This document shows positions 37,224-45,669 of a stretch of DNA of 64,000 nt, piece after piece. Source of the DNA: Lacisediminihabitans changchengi (lineage in GTDB: Bacteria; Actinomycetota; Actinomycetes; Actinomycetales; Microbacteriaceae); NCBI RefSeq assembly GCF_016634425.1, contig NZ_JAEPES010000006.1, positions 62,001 to 126,000 of the forward strand, written 5' to 3'. Each line of letters begins with the position of its first letter. The stretch's first letter is position 1. The notes under the pieces are model-generated. The model saw nothing but the letters and a program-made list of their open reading frames with translations, made no database searches and had not been told where the DNA came from. A program made the position numbers and the translations under genes.

Positions 37224-37988
37224 ATGCGAAAAGCCGGCCGGGTCATCCTCATCGTCGTGGCGTCAGCGCTCGGCCTGGCCATCGTGGCCGTGATCGTCTA
37301 TCTCGCGCTGCCGACCGATACGTGGCAGCGGATAACGGATGTCGCGGGCCCGCAGCATCCCGCAGAACGTTACGCCACCGCGGCTCCCGTGACCGCCGCG
37401 GCCACCCCGACCGGGCCGGGGATCGCCGGGCTGGCCGACCCGACCTGGCTTGCCGACACGGCGACGGCCACTGGCATCCCGCGCCGTGCGCTTGCCGCGT
37501 ACGCAGGGGCGGCGCTGAACATCGCGCAGGCGAATCCGCGCTGCGGCATCGGCTGGAACACCCTCGCCGGCGTCGGCGAGATCGAGTCACGTCACGGCAC
37601 CATCTTCGGTGGCTCCATCACCGCGAACGGCGACGCTGTGCCCGCGATCTTCGGGGTCAGCCTCGACGGTGTCGGCACCGCGCACGTGCCCGATTCCGAC
37701 GGCGGGGCAATCGACGGCGACGCCGAGGGTGATAGGGCGGTCGGGCCCATGCAGCTCATCCCGGAGGCCTGGCGCAACTGGCATGTCGACGGCGGCGCCG
37801 ACGGCGTCGAGAGCCCGCAGAACATCGATGACGCCACGCTGGCGGCCGCGCACTATCTCTGCCGCGCGGGCGGCGACCTCAGCACGGAGAGCGGATGGCG
37901 GGCCGCCGTGCTCGCCTACAACGGCTCGGAGCAGTATCTCGCCGACGTCATCCGCTACTCCGTCGGCTACGCGCGGGATTCCCGCTGA
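37224..37988 (+). CDS. Membrane-anchored lytic murein transglycosylase
   Basis: The 254-residue protein has an N-terminal membrane anchor (VILIVVASALGLAIVAVIVYLAL), a Pro/Ala-rich linker and a lysozyme-like SLT domain. The catalytic Glu lies in LAGVGEIESRHG, followed by GDRAVGPMQLIPEAW and a terminal VLAYNGSEQYLADV. That is the MltB-like/RPF-neighbour type of actinobacteria. It cleaves peptidoglycan outside the membrane. ATG start; the start codon lies 42 bp from the divergent yajQ. Confidence 0.9.
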   Translation: MRKAGRVILIVVASALGLAIVAVIVYLALPTDTWQRITDVAGPQHPAERYATAAPVTAAATPTGPGIAGLADPTWLADTATATGIPRRALAAYAGAALNIAQANPRCGIGWNTLAGVGEIESRHGTIFGGSITANGDAVPAIFGVSLDGVGTAHVPDSDGGAIDGDAEGDRAVGPMQLIPEAWRNWHVDGGADGVESPQNIDDATLAAAHYLCRAGGDLSTESGWRAAVLAYNGSEQYLADVIRYSVGYARDSR

Positions 37989-38072
37989 TCCTGGCGTTCA
38001 AATCTGGCCCGCGAAACCTGTATCCTTGAAACCGCGCGTTCGCGGGGTTGCTCCGTCGATCGTGCGGCAGAT

Positions 38073-38157
38073 GGCAAGTTACCCAAGCGGCCAAAGGGAT
38101 CTGACTGTAAATCAGACTGCTACGCATTCGGGGGTTCGAATCCCTCACTTGCCACCA
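38073..38157 (+). tRNA. tRNA-Tyr (GTA)
   Basis: An 85-nt class II tRNA with encoded CCA: acceptor GGCAAGT pairs with ACTTGCC, anticodon stem-loop TCTGACTGTAAATCAGA gives anticodon GTA, the variable arm is extended, and the T arm is GGGGGTTCGAATCCCTC. A strong hairpin follows directly. Confidence 0.97.
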
Positions 38158-38158
38158 C

Positions 38159-38191
38159 AACGAGGGCTCGGTCACGCACCGGGCCCTCGTT
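38159..38191 (+). terminator. Hairpin terminator after tRNA-Tyr
   Basis: AACGAGGGCTCGGT pairs with ACCGGGCCCTCGTT around a 5-nt loop, 13 Watson-Crick pairs and one G-T. There is no T-tract, which is normal for actinobacterial terminators. Confidence 0.7.
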
Positions 38192-38236
38192 CGTTAACGC
38201 AGCGTTCGAAAGCGACATCGTCGTCAGGAGCACAGG

Positions 38237-39064
38237 ATGACCGCACACCCCCGCACCGACTCGGCAGAGCCCGACGAGCTGCTGGCCATCGCACTCGCGA
38301 TCGCCCTGGAGGCCGGAGAGTTGGCGAGCGCGCGCCGGGCTGAGGGTGTCGAGGTGGCCGCGAGCAAATCATCCGTCGAAGACATCGTGACGGCGGCCGA
38401 CCGTGAGACTGAGGCGCTCATTCGAGCACGGCTGCGGGAGCAGCGCCCCGACGACGGCTTCTTCGGCGAGGAGAGTGGGGCGGAGCAGGGCACGAGCGGA
38501 CTGACCTGGGTGGTCGACCCGATCGACGGCACCGTCAACTTTCTGTACGGGTTTCCGCAGTACGCGGTGAGCATCGCCGTAGTGGCCGGCGACCCTGACC
38601 CCGCGACCTGGACGGCGCTCGCCGGAGTCGTGCTCAACCCGGCAAGCGGCGAAATCTATACGGCGACGGCCGGTGGCGGCGCGTACCTCGGCGAACAGCG
38701 GCTGAGCGTGGCCGCTCCGGTCGAGCTCTCCCAGGCACTCGTCGGCACAGGTTTCTCATACCGTGCTGCCGTTCGGCTGGAGCAGGCGGCGGTGATCGCG
38801 GGACTGATCGGCGAGGTGCGGGATATCCGGCGCATGGGGTCGGCAGCGCTCGACCTCTGTGCGGTGGCGAGCGGGCGCCTCAACGCGTACTACGAGCGAT
38901 TGCTGAACCCGTGGGACCAGGCTGCCGGGGCGCTCATCGCCACCGAAGCCGGCGCCGTTGTCACGGGGCTGCGCGGCGCGCCACCCACCTCGGAATTCCT
39001 GCTCGCGGGCGAGCCCTCGGTCGCCGCGCAGCTCGAGAGCGCCCTCCTCCGCAACGGCGCCTGA
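38237..39064 (+). CDS. Inositol monophosphatase family protein
   Basis: The 275-residue Mg-dependent phosphatase has GFFGEESG (metal Glu), WVVDPIDGTVNFLYGFP (metal Asp motif) and the C-terminal WDQAAGALIATEAGA. SuhB, HisN (histidinol phosphatase) and CysQ activities all occur in this family, so the substrate is open. A His-biosynthetic role is possible. It stands as a single gene downstream of tRNA-Tyr. Confidence 0.9.
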   Translation: MTAHPRTDSAEPDELLAIALAIALEAGELASARRAEGVEVAASKSSVEDIVTAADRETEALIRARLREQRPDDGFFGEESGAEQGTSGLTWVVDPIDGTVNFLYGFPQYAVSIAVVAGDPDPATWTALAGVVLNPASGEIYTATAGGGAYLGEQRLSVAAPVELSQALVGTGFSYRAAVRLEQAAVIAGLIGEVRDIRRMGSAALDLCAVASGRLNAYYERLLNPWDQAAGALIATEAGAVVTGLRGAPPTSEFLLAGEPSVAAQLESALLRNGA

Positions 39065-39121
39065 GGCTGGCAATTTCATACAAAGCCATAATCTGGGTTT
39101 GCCGAAGTGGGTCATCTGACT

Positions 39122-39141
39122 TAGCCTTTATGAGTTCGTTA
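39122..39141 (+). promoter_or_regulatory. Shared upstream element of the M23 genes, copy 1
   Basis: TAGCCTTTATGAGTTCGTTA lies 165 nt before the first M23 start. The copy before the second M23 gene matches at 17 of 20 positions, with the first 12 identical. The 145 nt between it and the start codon show no recognised riboswitch. Confidence 0.5.
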
Positions 39142-39286
39142 TAAAGACTCACGCTGATCCTCACCGATGTTCCACTGTCGGACGGTTGGGATTCACTGCT
39201 CGCCGTCCACGAAGGAACCCTGTGATTTTTGCTTCATCGCTCGCCTGCGCTCTGCGCCAGACGACCCCGATCGGAGTGAAGTAGCC

Positions 39287-40516
39287 ATGGCCTTCGACTG
39301 GAATCTGGATTCGAACTACAACACGGCTGGTGCCCCGGCGCCGCTGCCGACCCGTCGTTCGTTGCACCAAGCGGCAGCTGCACAGTCGGCAGCAGCACCG
39401 TCAGCGCCCAAGATCGTCCGGGCCTCGCGTCCGGTTCCGGAGCCAGTCATGGCGCAGGATTCGGTCAGCGTCGAGACCGTGCCAGATACCGTGTCTACGG
39501 CGACAGACATCCTCGCCGTGCTCACCGCGCCCGCGACCGAGCCTGTCGCCCAGACGCCTGTCGCGGGCACTGCTTCTGTCGCTCCCGAGCAGCCGCTGAG
39601 CCGCCGCGCGGCCCGTATGGCCGCGCTGAACGCCGCAGCTCCCGCCGTTCCCCGTTCCGCTGAGCGCGCCGCGCCCCTCGTGACCGAGCCTGTGCAGCCC
39701 GTGGCCGCGCCCGCGTCGTCGCGGAGGGCGCAGTCATCCGCCCGCCCGGCTCGCGCCGTTGCCCGACCAGCCGGCCGAACCTCAACGCGCACGGCCCAGC
39801 GCCCCCGCCTGCGCCGGGTCGTCCCCAAGATCATCAGCGTCAGTGCCGCGCTCGGCGCCCTCGGGCTGCTCGTCGCGACGTCGCTTCCGGCCAATGCGTT
39901 CATGACGAGCTCTGCAGATCTCGAGCAGACCTCCGTGACATCCACCGCCGGCGTGCAGAAGATGGCGACCGTCGATGCCAAGGCCGTCGCCGACGAGGCA
40001 CCGACCCGCGACAACTACACGGTGCAGACCTCTACCGACCGTTTCCGCACCAGCAGCTCGACCGACTGGTCGTACACCAACGACCCGAACGGCACGATCC
40101 AGTGGCCGTTCCCGGTGCAGGTGCCGATCGCCACCGGCTTCGGCCCGCGTCACGTCATCGGCTGTGGCTTCTGTTCCACCTTCCACCTCGGCGTCGACTT
40201 CGACCCGGGCCTTGGCGCACCGGTTGGGGCGATCGCCGATGGCGTCGTCACCGAGGTCGACCTGCAGCCCAGCTCACCGCTCGGCAACCACGTCACCATC
40301 GAACACACCATCAACGGGCAGAAGATCGAAAGCGTCTACGGGCACATGATCACGGGCTCCGTTCGCGTCGTTGTCGGGCAGGCCGTGAAGGTCACCGACA
40401 TCGTCGGAGAGACCGGAAGTACGGGGCATTCGACCGGCGCACACCTGCACCTCGAGGTGCACGTGAACGGCGTTCCCGTCGATCCGTTCGCCTGGCTGAA
40501 GGCCAACGCGAACTGA
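39287..40516 (+). CDS. Secreted M23-family peptidoglycan endopeptidase (1)
   Basis: The 409-residue protein has a long Ala/Pro/Val-rich N-terminal region (about 185 residues), a TM/signal segment near residues 185-203 (IISVSAALGALGLLVATS followed by LPANAF), a linker, and a C-terminal LytM/M23 domain. Zn ligands are His and Asp in FHLGVDFDPG and the HLHLEVH pair. A Cys pair GCGFC precedes the first ligand. The 185 residues before the export signal are unusual for a secreted enzyme. The ATG has GGAG upstream; a longer frame upstream is not preferred. Confidence 0.9.
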   Translation: MAFDWNLDSNYNTAGAPAPLPTRRSLHQAAAAQSAAAPSAPKIVRASRPVPEPVMAQDSVSVETVPDTVSTATDILAVLTAPATEPVAQTPVAGTASVAPEQPLSRRAARMAALNAAAPAVPRSAERAAPLVTEPVQPVAAPASSRRAQSSARPARAVARPAGRTSTRTAQRPRLRRVVPKIISVSAALGALGLLVATSLPANAFMTSSADLEQTSVTSTAGVQKMATVDAKAVADEAPTRDNYTVQTSTDRFRTSSSTDWSYTNDPNGTIQWPFPVQVPIATGFGPRHVIGCGFCSTFHLGVDFDPGLGAPVGAIADGVVTEVDLQPSSPLGNHVTIEHTINGQKIESVYGHMITGSVRVVVGQAVKVTDIVGETGSTGHSTGAHLHLEVHVNGVPVDPFAWLKANAN

Positions 40517-40569
40517 CGTCCGCGCCTGGACGTTTCCATGCGAAAGTAGCTATTCCGCTCGATGGTCGC

Positions 40570-40589
40570 TAGCCTTTATGAATCTGTTA
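40570..40589 (+). promoter_or_regulatory. Shared upstream element of the M23 genes, copy 2
   Basis: TAGCCTTTATGAATCTGTTA lies 108 nt before the ATG of the short leader frame. It matches copy 1 in order and spacing, which points to a common regulator or promoter for both cell-wall hydrolases. Confidence 0.5.
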
Positions 40590-40677
40590 CCTGGCCCACG
40601 CCGGTAGCCGCGCAGATCGCCGAAGAATAAAGGCCCCCTTCCCTTAAGGGTGGCCGATCGCCTGAGGAGCACCCGTC

Positions 40678-40743
40678 ATGTCCGATTACGCCTGTGACGC
40701 TGCGTGCACCCCGCGGCTTTTCCCGTCCGCCGGAGCGCGGTAG
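40678..40743 (+). CDS. 21-codon leader frame, in frame with the second M23 gene
   Basis: An ATG with GAGGAG about 8 nt upstream opens 21 codons (MSDYACDAACTPRLFPS then AGAR) that end in an amber codon. The next codon but one is the GTG of the M23 gene, in the same frame. It is either a short leader peptide followed by re-initiation, or the true N-terminus of the M23 protein cut by a nonsense mutation. The first 21 residues do not resemble those of the paralogue. Confidence 0.4.
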   Translation: MSDYACDAACTPRLFPSAGAR

Positions 40744-40746
40744 ACG

Positions 40747-41580
40747 GTGGGGCGCGCAGACATAGGTTCCGGCCCAGACGAGCAGGCACAACTCTCCAGA
40801 CGCGAGGCGCGTCTCCAGCACGCTGCGACATCCGCTGCTCCCCGTCGTCGTCCGTCGGTGCGCGGCCTGTTCGCGAAGCTGGTGCCCGTGGCAGCGATGC
40901 TGTTCGTCGGCGGTCTGATGGTCTCGACCTCCATCCCCGCGAGTGCCGTCTTCACCGCCGATAACTCGGCGTTGCAGGTCGAGCAGCGCGCCGTTGCTGC
41001 TCCCGTGCAGGAGATGGATGTCGCCGACGCTGTCGTTCCCGCGACCGCCGCACGCGACTCGTACACCGTCGAGTTGCCGAAGCCGAAGATCGTCCCCGTT
41101 CTGGCGGCGAGCCGCGCTGCCGTCGGAATCGCCGGTGGTTCGTATACGAACGACCCGAACGGCACGATCCAGTGGCCGTTCCCGGTCACCGTGCCGATCG
41201 CCAGCGGATTCGGGGCCCGCCAGGTGTCGAACTGTGGCTACTGCACCACTTTCCACGAGGGCCTCGACTTCACGCCGGGTAGCGGCGTCGAGATTCAGGC
41301 CATCGCCGACGGCGTCGTAGCGAAGGTCGGCTCCGGCGACAGCTACGGCAACAGCGTCTGGATCGACCACGTCATCAACGGCCAGCACATCGTCAGCGGT
41401 TACGCGCACATGCTCTCGGGCTCCGTGCGTGTCTCACCCGGTCAGGCCGTCACCGTGGGAACGATCCTCGGCCAGGTCGGCAGCACAGGAGCCTCGACCG
41501 GCGCGCACCTGCACCTCGAGATCCACCTCGACGGCACTCCGATAGACCCGTACGCCTGGCTGAAGGCCAACGCGAACTAG
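40747..41580 (+). CDS. Secreted M23-family peptidoglycan endopeptidase (2)
   Basis: The 277-residue protein is a paralogue of the M23 enzyme just upstream. It has a signal/TM segment near residues 45-67 (LVPVAAMLFVGGLMVSTSIPA), a linker and an M23 domain with FHEGLDFTPG and HLHLEIH Zn motifs. The phrase SYTNDPNGTIQWPFPV and the ending YAWLKANAN or FAWLKANAN are shared. A Cys pair NCGYC precedes the first His ligand. The GTG start has only a weak upstream GGAG. A better-placed ATG in the same frame is separated from it by an amber codon. Confidence 0.85.
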   Translation: MGRADIGSGPDEQAQLSRREARLQHAATSAAPRRRPSVRGLFAKLVPVAAMLFVGGLMVSTSIPASAVFTADNSALQVEQRAVAAPVQEMDVADAVVPATAARDSYTVELPKPKIVPVLAASRAAVGIAGGSYTNDPNGTIQWPFPVTVPIASGFGARQVSNCGYCTTFHEGLDFTPGSGVEIQAIADGVVAKVGSGDSYGNSVWIDHVINGQHIVSGYAHMLSGSVRVSPGQAVTVGTILGQVGSTGASTGAHLHLEIHLDGTPIDPYAWLKANAN

Positions 41581-41594
41581 TCTCCGTCGCGGCC

Positions 41595-41632
41595 CCTGAG
41601 CTTGTCCAAGGGTGCCTTTCGACAAGCTCAGG
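41595..41632. terminator. 12-bp perfect inverted repeat between convergent M23 and GH13 genes
   Basis: CCTGAGCTTGTC and GACAAGCTCAGG flank a 14-nt loop. The arms belong to a dispersed repeat also seen inside menB. Placed between two convergent stops, it would work as a terminator in both directions. Confidence 0.65.
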
Positions 41633-41640
41633 CACCGCTC

Positions 41641-43317
41641 TTACGGTCGCAGCCAGACGGTGACGTCGGCGGGCAGCTGGTCGCCGTCGAACGACTCCGA
41701 CTCCAGCAGACGGATGCCAGCGGGCAACGCCACCGGCGCGGTGCCAGCATTGGCGATCACTGAGACCCCATTGCTGCGGAACGCGACCACGTCATCCGGG
41801 TATCCCTCGAGCCACTCGAGCGTTCCAAAACCGAGGTCGTGTTCGCGACGGAGGCGGAGCGCCAGCTTGTACATCTCGAGGGTCGAGCCGGGGACATCCC
41901 TCTGGCGGTCCCGGGCGTATTCGGCCCAGTCTGCTGGCTGTGGCAACCAGCTGTTCGCTCCGGTGCTGAACCCGTAGGAGGGCGCCGCGGACTCCCAGGG
42001 GATCGGCACGCGACACCCGTCGCGGCCGTAGCGCTCGCCCGCGGTGCGGCGCCAGGTCGGATCCTGCCGCGAGTGGTCGGGAAGCTCGATGACCTCGGGG
42101 AGGCCGAGCTCCTCGCCCTGATAGACGTAGGCGCTGCCGGGCAGGGCCAGCATGAGGGCCGTTGCGGCGCGGGCCCGGCGCAGGCCGAAGGCGCGATCGG
42201 GGATGCCCACCGAGCGCGCGCCGAGGCCGTGCCCCTGCGGGTTCTCTGCGGTGAGTGACAGACGGGTCGCATGCCGCACGACGTCGTGGTTCGACAGAAC
42301 CCAGGTGCTCGGGGCGCCCACGCTGGCGAAGGCGTCGATCGAGGTATCGACGACCTGGCGGATGGCCGGGCCGTTCCAGGGCGTCTCCAGGTAGGAGAAG
42401 TTGAAGGCCTGCTGCATCTCGTCCGGCCGCACCCAGCGGGCCAGCTTTCGCAGCGGCTCCACCCAGGCCTCGGCGCACAGCACGCGGTCGCCCGGGTACT
42501 CCTCGAGCACGTGGTGCCAATCGCGGTAGATCTCGTGCACGCTGTCTTGCGCCCAGTACGGCGCGGTGACGGGGTCGTTCTCGTCGACGATGAGGTCGAG
42601 CGGCATTCCGGCTCCGCCCATGCTTCCGCCGTCGGCGGGCGGCGTGTAGTCGGGCAGCCCGGGCGCCTTCATGAGGCCGTGCGCGACATCCACTCGGAAG
42701 CCGTCGACGCCGCGGTCGAGCCAGAACCGCAGGATCCCACGGAATTGCTCGCGCACCCACGGGTCGGTCCAGTCGAGGTCTGGCTGCGAGCTGTCGAACA
42801 GGTGAAGGTACCACTGGCCGGGCGTGCCGTCTGGCTCGATCACGCGGGTCCAGGCCGGACCCCCGAAGACCGACTCCCAGTTGTTCGGTGGCAGGTCGCC
42901 GCCGGCGCCCTTGCCGTCGCGGAACATGTAGTGTCCACGCTCGACGCTGCCCACGGGCGAGGCCAGCGCGGCCTGGAACCAGTGGTGCTGGTTGGAGGTG
43001 TGATTGGGCACGAGGTCGACGATGACCTTCAGGCCGAGCTCATGCGCCTTCCGCTCGAAGATGTCGAAGTCATCGAGTGTTCCGAACAGCGGGTCGACGT
43101 CGCAGTAGTCAGAGACGTCGTAGCCGGCGTCCTTCTGCGGGCTGGAGAAGAAGGGGGACAGCCAGACGGCATCCACCCCCAGTTCCTTCAAGGCGGGCAG
43201 CCGGGTGGTGATCCCCGGGAGGTCGCCGATGCCATCGTCGTTCAGAGCGTCGGAAAATGAGCGGGGGTAGATCTGGTAGATGACGGCGGAACGCCACCAC
43301 TCGCTGCCTGTAGCCAT
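41641..43317 (-). CDS. GH13 alpha-glucosidase
   Basis: The 558-residue GH13 protein has the oligo-1,6-glucosidase/alpha-glucosidase layout. It starts WWRSAVIYQIYPRSFSDA, then has DLVPNHTS, the nucleophile region GFRVDVAHGL, the acid/base CAEAWVEPL and the stabiliser VLSNHDVVRH. It hydrolyses terminal alpha-glucosidic bonds of malto- or isomalto-oligosaccharides in the cytoplasm; there is no signal peptide. It is divergent from a second GH13 gene, so the two form a maltodextrin or trehalose-like use pair. Confidence 0.9.
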   Translation of the reverse strand: MATGSEWWRSAVIYQIYPRSFSDALNDDGIGDLPGITTRLPALKELGVDAVWLSPFFSSPQKDAGYDVSDYCDVDPLFGTLDDFDIFERKAHELGLKVIVDLVPNHTSNQHHWFQAALASPVGSVERGHYMFRDGKGAGGDLPPNNWESVFGGPAWTRVIEPDGTPGQWYLHLFDSSQPDLDWTDPWVREQFRGILRFWLDRGVDGFRVDVAHGLMKAPGLPDYTPPADGGSMGGAGMPLDLIVDENDPVTAPYWAQDSVHEIYRDWHHVLEEYPGDRVLCAEAWVEPLRKLARWVRPDEMQQAFNFSYLETPWNGPAIRQVVDTSIDAFASVGAPSTWVLSNHDVVRHATRLSLTAENPQGHGLGARSVGIPDRAFGLRRARAATALMLALPGSAYVYQGEELGLPEVIELPDHSRQDPTWRRTAGERYGRDGCRVPIPWESAAPSYGFSTGANSWLPQPADWAEYARDRQRDVPGSTLEMYKLALRLRREHDLGFGTLEWLEGYPDDVVAFRSNGVSVIANAGTAPVALPAGIRLLESESFDGDQLPADVTVWLRP

Positions 43318-43364
43318 TAGAAAACCCTATGGCATGACCCGCGCGAGAATGACAGCGGTTGCAC

Positions 43365-43412
43365 GCCCGCATGCGGGCTACGATCTAACCGCTCTGGACG
43401 CGGATGTCCGCG
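43365..43412. promoter_or_regulatory. Two perfect dyads in the GH13 divergent promoter
   Basis: GCCCGCATGCGGGC (43365-43378) and CGCGGATGTCCGCG (43399-43412) both read as exact inverted repeats and lie 28-76 nt before the second GH13 start. They are candidate operators; no regulator gene adjoins. Confidence 0.4.
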
Positions 43413-43440
43413 AGCTTCCCGACGACAAGGAGACTCGCGG

Positions 43441-45318
43441 ATGTCCCTGGCCCCGCACCACGACGGCTCGCCCCTCTACGTGTCCGAGGCCGCCCCGGCC
43501 CTGGGCGATCGCGTGAGGGTGCGTGTGCGCATCCCCTCGGACTTCGGACCGGTCGCGACCGTGCACACCCGCTCCAACCCCGACCATGAACCGCGGTTTC
43601 AGGTCGCCACCAAGGTCGCGATCGCAGACGGCTGGGACTGGTGGGAGGCGGAGATCGAGATCGAGAATCCGGTGCACCGCTACCGGTTTCTGCTGACGCT
43701 CGAGGGCGGGAAGTCGCTCTGGCTGAACGCGACCGGCCTGCATTCCATCGAGACGGTGGATGTCGAAGACTTTCGTCTGGTCACCTGGGCGGCACCGCCG
43801 GAGTGGGCGACCTCCACCGTGATGTACCAGATCTTCCCGGACCGCTTCGCCCGCTCTGCCGCGGCCGACGCGCGTGAGCTGCCGGAGTGGGCGACGCCGG
43901 CGAAATGGACCGACGACGTGATCTACATCGGGGCAGACACCCCGCGGCAGTTCTACGGCGGCGACCTGCTCGGCATCGAGGAGCACCTCGATCACCTGAT
44001 CTCGCTCGGCGTCACGATGATCTACCTGACGCCCGTGTTTCCCGCGCAGTCGAACCACAGGTACGACGCTCTCTCGTTCGACGAGGTAGACCCGCTGCTC
44101 GGCGGCAACGAGGCGCTGGTGAGCCTGGTCGAGGCGGCGCACGAGCGCGGCCTGCGCGTGATCGGAGACCTCACCTCCAACCACAGCGGGGACGCGCACG
44201 AATGGTTTCGGGCATCCCATCTGAGCCCTGGAGCGCCGGAGAGCGAGTTCTACTACTGGCTCGACGCCGAGCAGGCGCACTACGTGTCCTGGCTCGGGGT
44301 GCCGAGCCTGCCGAAGTTCAACTGGAACTCGTACGAGCTGCGCAGGCGCTTCATCCACGGCCACGACTCGGTGGTGTCGCGGTGGCTGCGCCCGCCGTTC
44401 TCGCTCGACGGTTGGCGGGTCGACGTGTCGAACATGACCGGTCGCTACCAGGAGCAGGACCTCAATCAGCAGGTGCGGCGGATAATCCGCGACACGATGG
44501 TCGACGCGAACCCCGACACGATCTTGTTGGGGGAGTCGACCAACGATGCGGCGCCCGACTTCGACGGCGACTCCTGGCACGGCGCGATGACCTACGCCAA
44601 CTTCACCCGTCCCCTCTGGGCCTGGCTGTCGGAGCCGGGCAGCCCAGCGCCCGGCGGCATCGGCATGGCGCTCGGCCGCGTGCCGACCTACACGGGCCAA
44701 GAGTTCTACCAGGCGCACGAGCGCTTCACCGCCGCCTTCCCGTGGCGGGTGCGGCTGCACAACATGAATGCGCTCGACACGCACGATACGCCGCGCTTCC
44801 GCACCCACGCGCTGCCCGGCACCGTTCCGGTCGCCTTCGGACTCGCGGTCACGCTGCCCGGCATCCCCGTCGTCTTCGCCGGCGACGAGTTCGGGCTCAC
44901 CGGCGTCGATGGCGAACACTCGCGCACCCCGATTCCCTGGGGGCAGACGGATGCCGCGGCCGAGACCATCACGGAGTACACCGAGCTCATTCACCTCCGC
45001 ACCGGGCATCCGGCACTGAACGGGGGCGGCGTCCGCTGGCTGCACGTGGGGGAGGACGTGCTGGTCTTCGTACGCGAGGCCGCGGAGGAGTCGGTGCTGG
45101 TGGTCGCGGCGCGTGCCGCCGTCGAGGTGACGCTGGCGACGGATGCCGTGGCCGGGAGCCCCGCGACGCTCTATGGATCTGTGACGGCCTCGACATCCGC
45201 CGGCCGCCTGCACCTGTCGACCTCCGGCCCGGCGTTCGGAGCCTTCGCGCTGCCGGGGGTATCGCTGCCTGACTTCGCCGACCCGGGGACGATCCTCGCG
45301 CTCGACCCGCCCGCGTGA
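43441..45318 (+). CDS. GH13 family glycosidase (neopullulanase/cyclomaltodextrinase-like)
   Basis: The 625-residue protein has an N-terminal beta-sandwich of about 110 residues (CBM34-like: NPDHEPRFQVATKVAIADG then WWEAEIEIENPVHRYRF), then a GH13 barrel with MYQIFPDRFARS, DLTSNHSGD, nucleophile region DGWRVDVSNMTGR, acid/base LLGESTND and stabiliser LDTHDTPRF, and a C-terminal beta domain. The domain order fits neopullulanase or maltogenic amylase. It has no signal peptide. GGAG precedes the ATG. Confidence 0.88.
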   Translation: MSLAPHHDGSPLYVSEAAPALGDRVRVRVRIPSDFGPVATVHTRSNPDHEPRFQVATKVAIADGWDWWEAEIEIENPVHRYRFLLTLEGGKSLWLNATGLHSIETVDVEDFRLVTWAAPPEWATSTVMYQIFPDRFARSAAADARELPEWATPAKWTDDVIYIGADTPRQFYGGDLLGIEEHLDHLISLGVTMIYLTPVFPAQSNHRYDALSFDEVDPLLGGNEALVSLVEAAHERGLRVIGDLTSNHSGDAHEWFRASHLSPGAPESEFYYWLDAEQAHYVSWLGVPSLPKFNWNSYELRRRFIHGHDSVVSRWLRPPFSLDGWRVDVSNMTGRYQEQDLNQQVRRIIRDTMVDANPDTILLGESTNDAAPDFDGDSWHGAMTYANFTRPLWAWLSEPGSPAPGGIGMALGRVPTYTGQEFYQAHERFTAAFPWRVRLHNMNALDTHDTPRFRTHALPGTVPVAFGLAVTLPGIPVVFAGDEFGLTGVDGEHSRTPIPWGQTDAAAETITEYTELIHLRTGHPALNGGGVRWLHVGEDVLVFVREAAEESVLVVAARAAVEVTLATDAVAGSPATLYGSVTASTSAGRLHLSTSGPAFGAFALPGVSLPDFADPGTILALDPPA

Positions 45319-45336
45319 CCTGCCCCACACCCTCGT

Positions 45337-45472
45337 GAGTTGCATGTTTTGGCTGTTCTGAGCGCGTGAGAACAGCCAAAACGCGCAACTCAACCGCAAG
45401 TTATCGCTCACCCATCCGAGTTGCATGTTCGGGTGGTTCTGACGCGCGAATAACCACTCGAACGTGCACCTG
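45337..45472. repeat. Two related long hairpins in tandem
   Basis: The first pairs GAGTTGCATGTTTTGGCTGT... with its near-complement (21 of 23 pairs) around a 9-nt loop (45337-45391). The second (45418-45472) starts with the same GAGTTGCATGTT and pairs at about 19 of 23 positions around GACGCGCGA. The stems differ in sequence yet each keeps its own pairing. They follow the GH13 stop and precede tRNA-Thr. The first may terminate GH13 transcription. Confidence 0.8.
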
Positions 45473-45568
45473 ACGAGCGTGTGGCCGCCGACGTCGGGAT
45501 GACCCCTCGGCAGATGCTATTCTCTAACGGTGCCAAAATGGCCGCGGGGAAACTTGCGTGCTGATTTT

Positions 45569-45640
<72 letters not shown>

Positions 45641-45669
45641 CTCGTATCCCGGTTCGCCGGATGCGTCCC

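Noticed and set aside
39142..39286. Possible c-di-AMP (ydaO) riboswitch before the first M23 gene
   Set aside because: Such switches often control cell-wall hydrolases in actinobacteria, but the conserved ydaO core sequences are not visible here.
43378..45426. 682-codon minus-strand frame
   Set aside because: Antisense to the second GH13 gene, which has all catalytic motifs.
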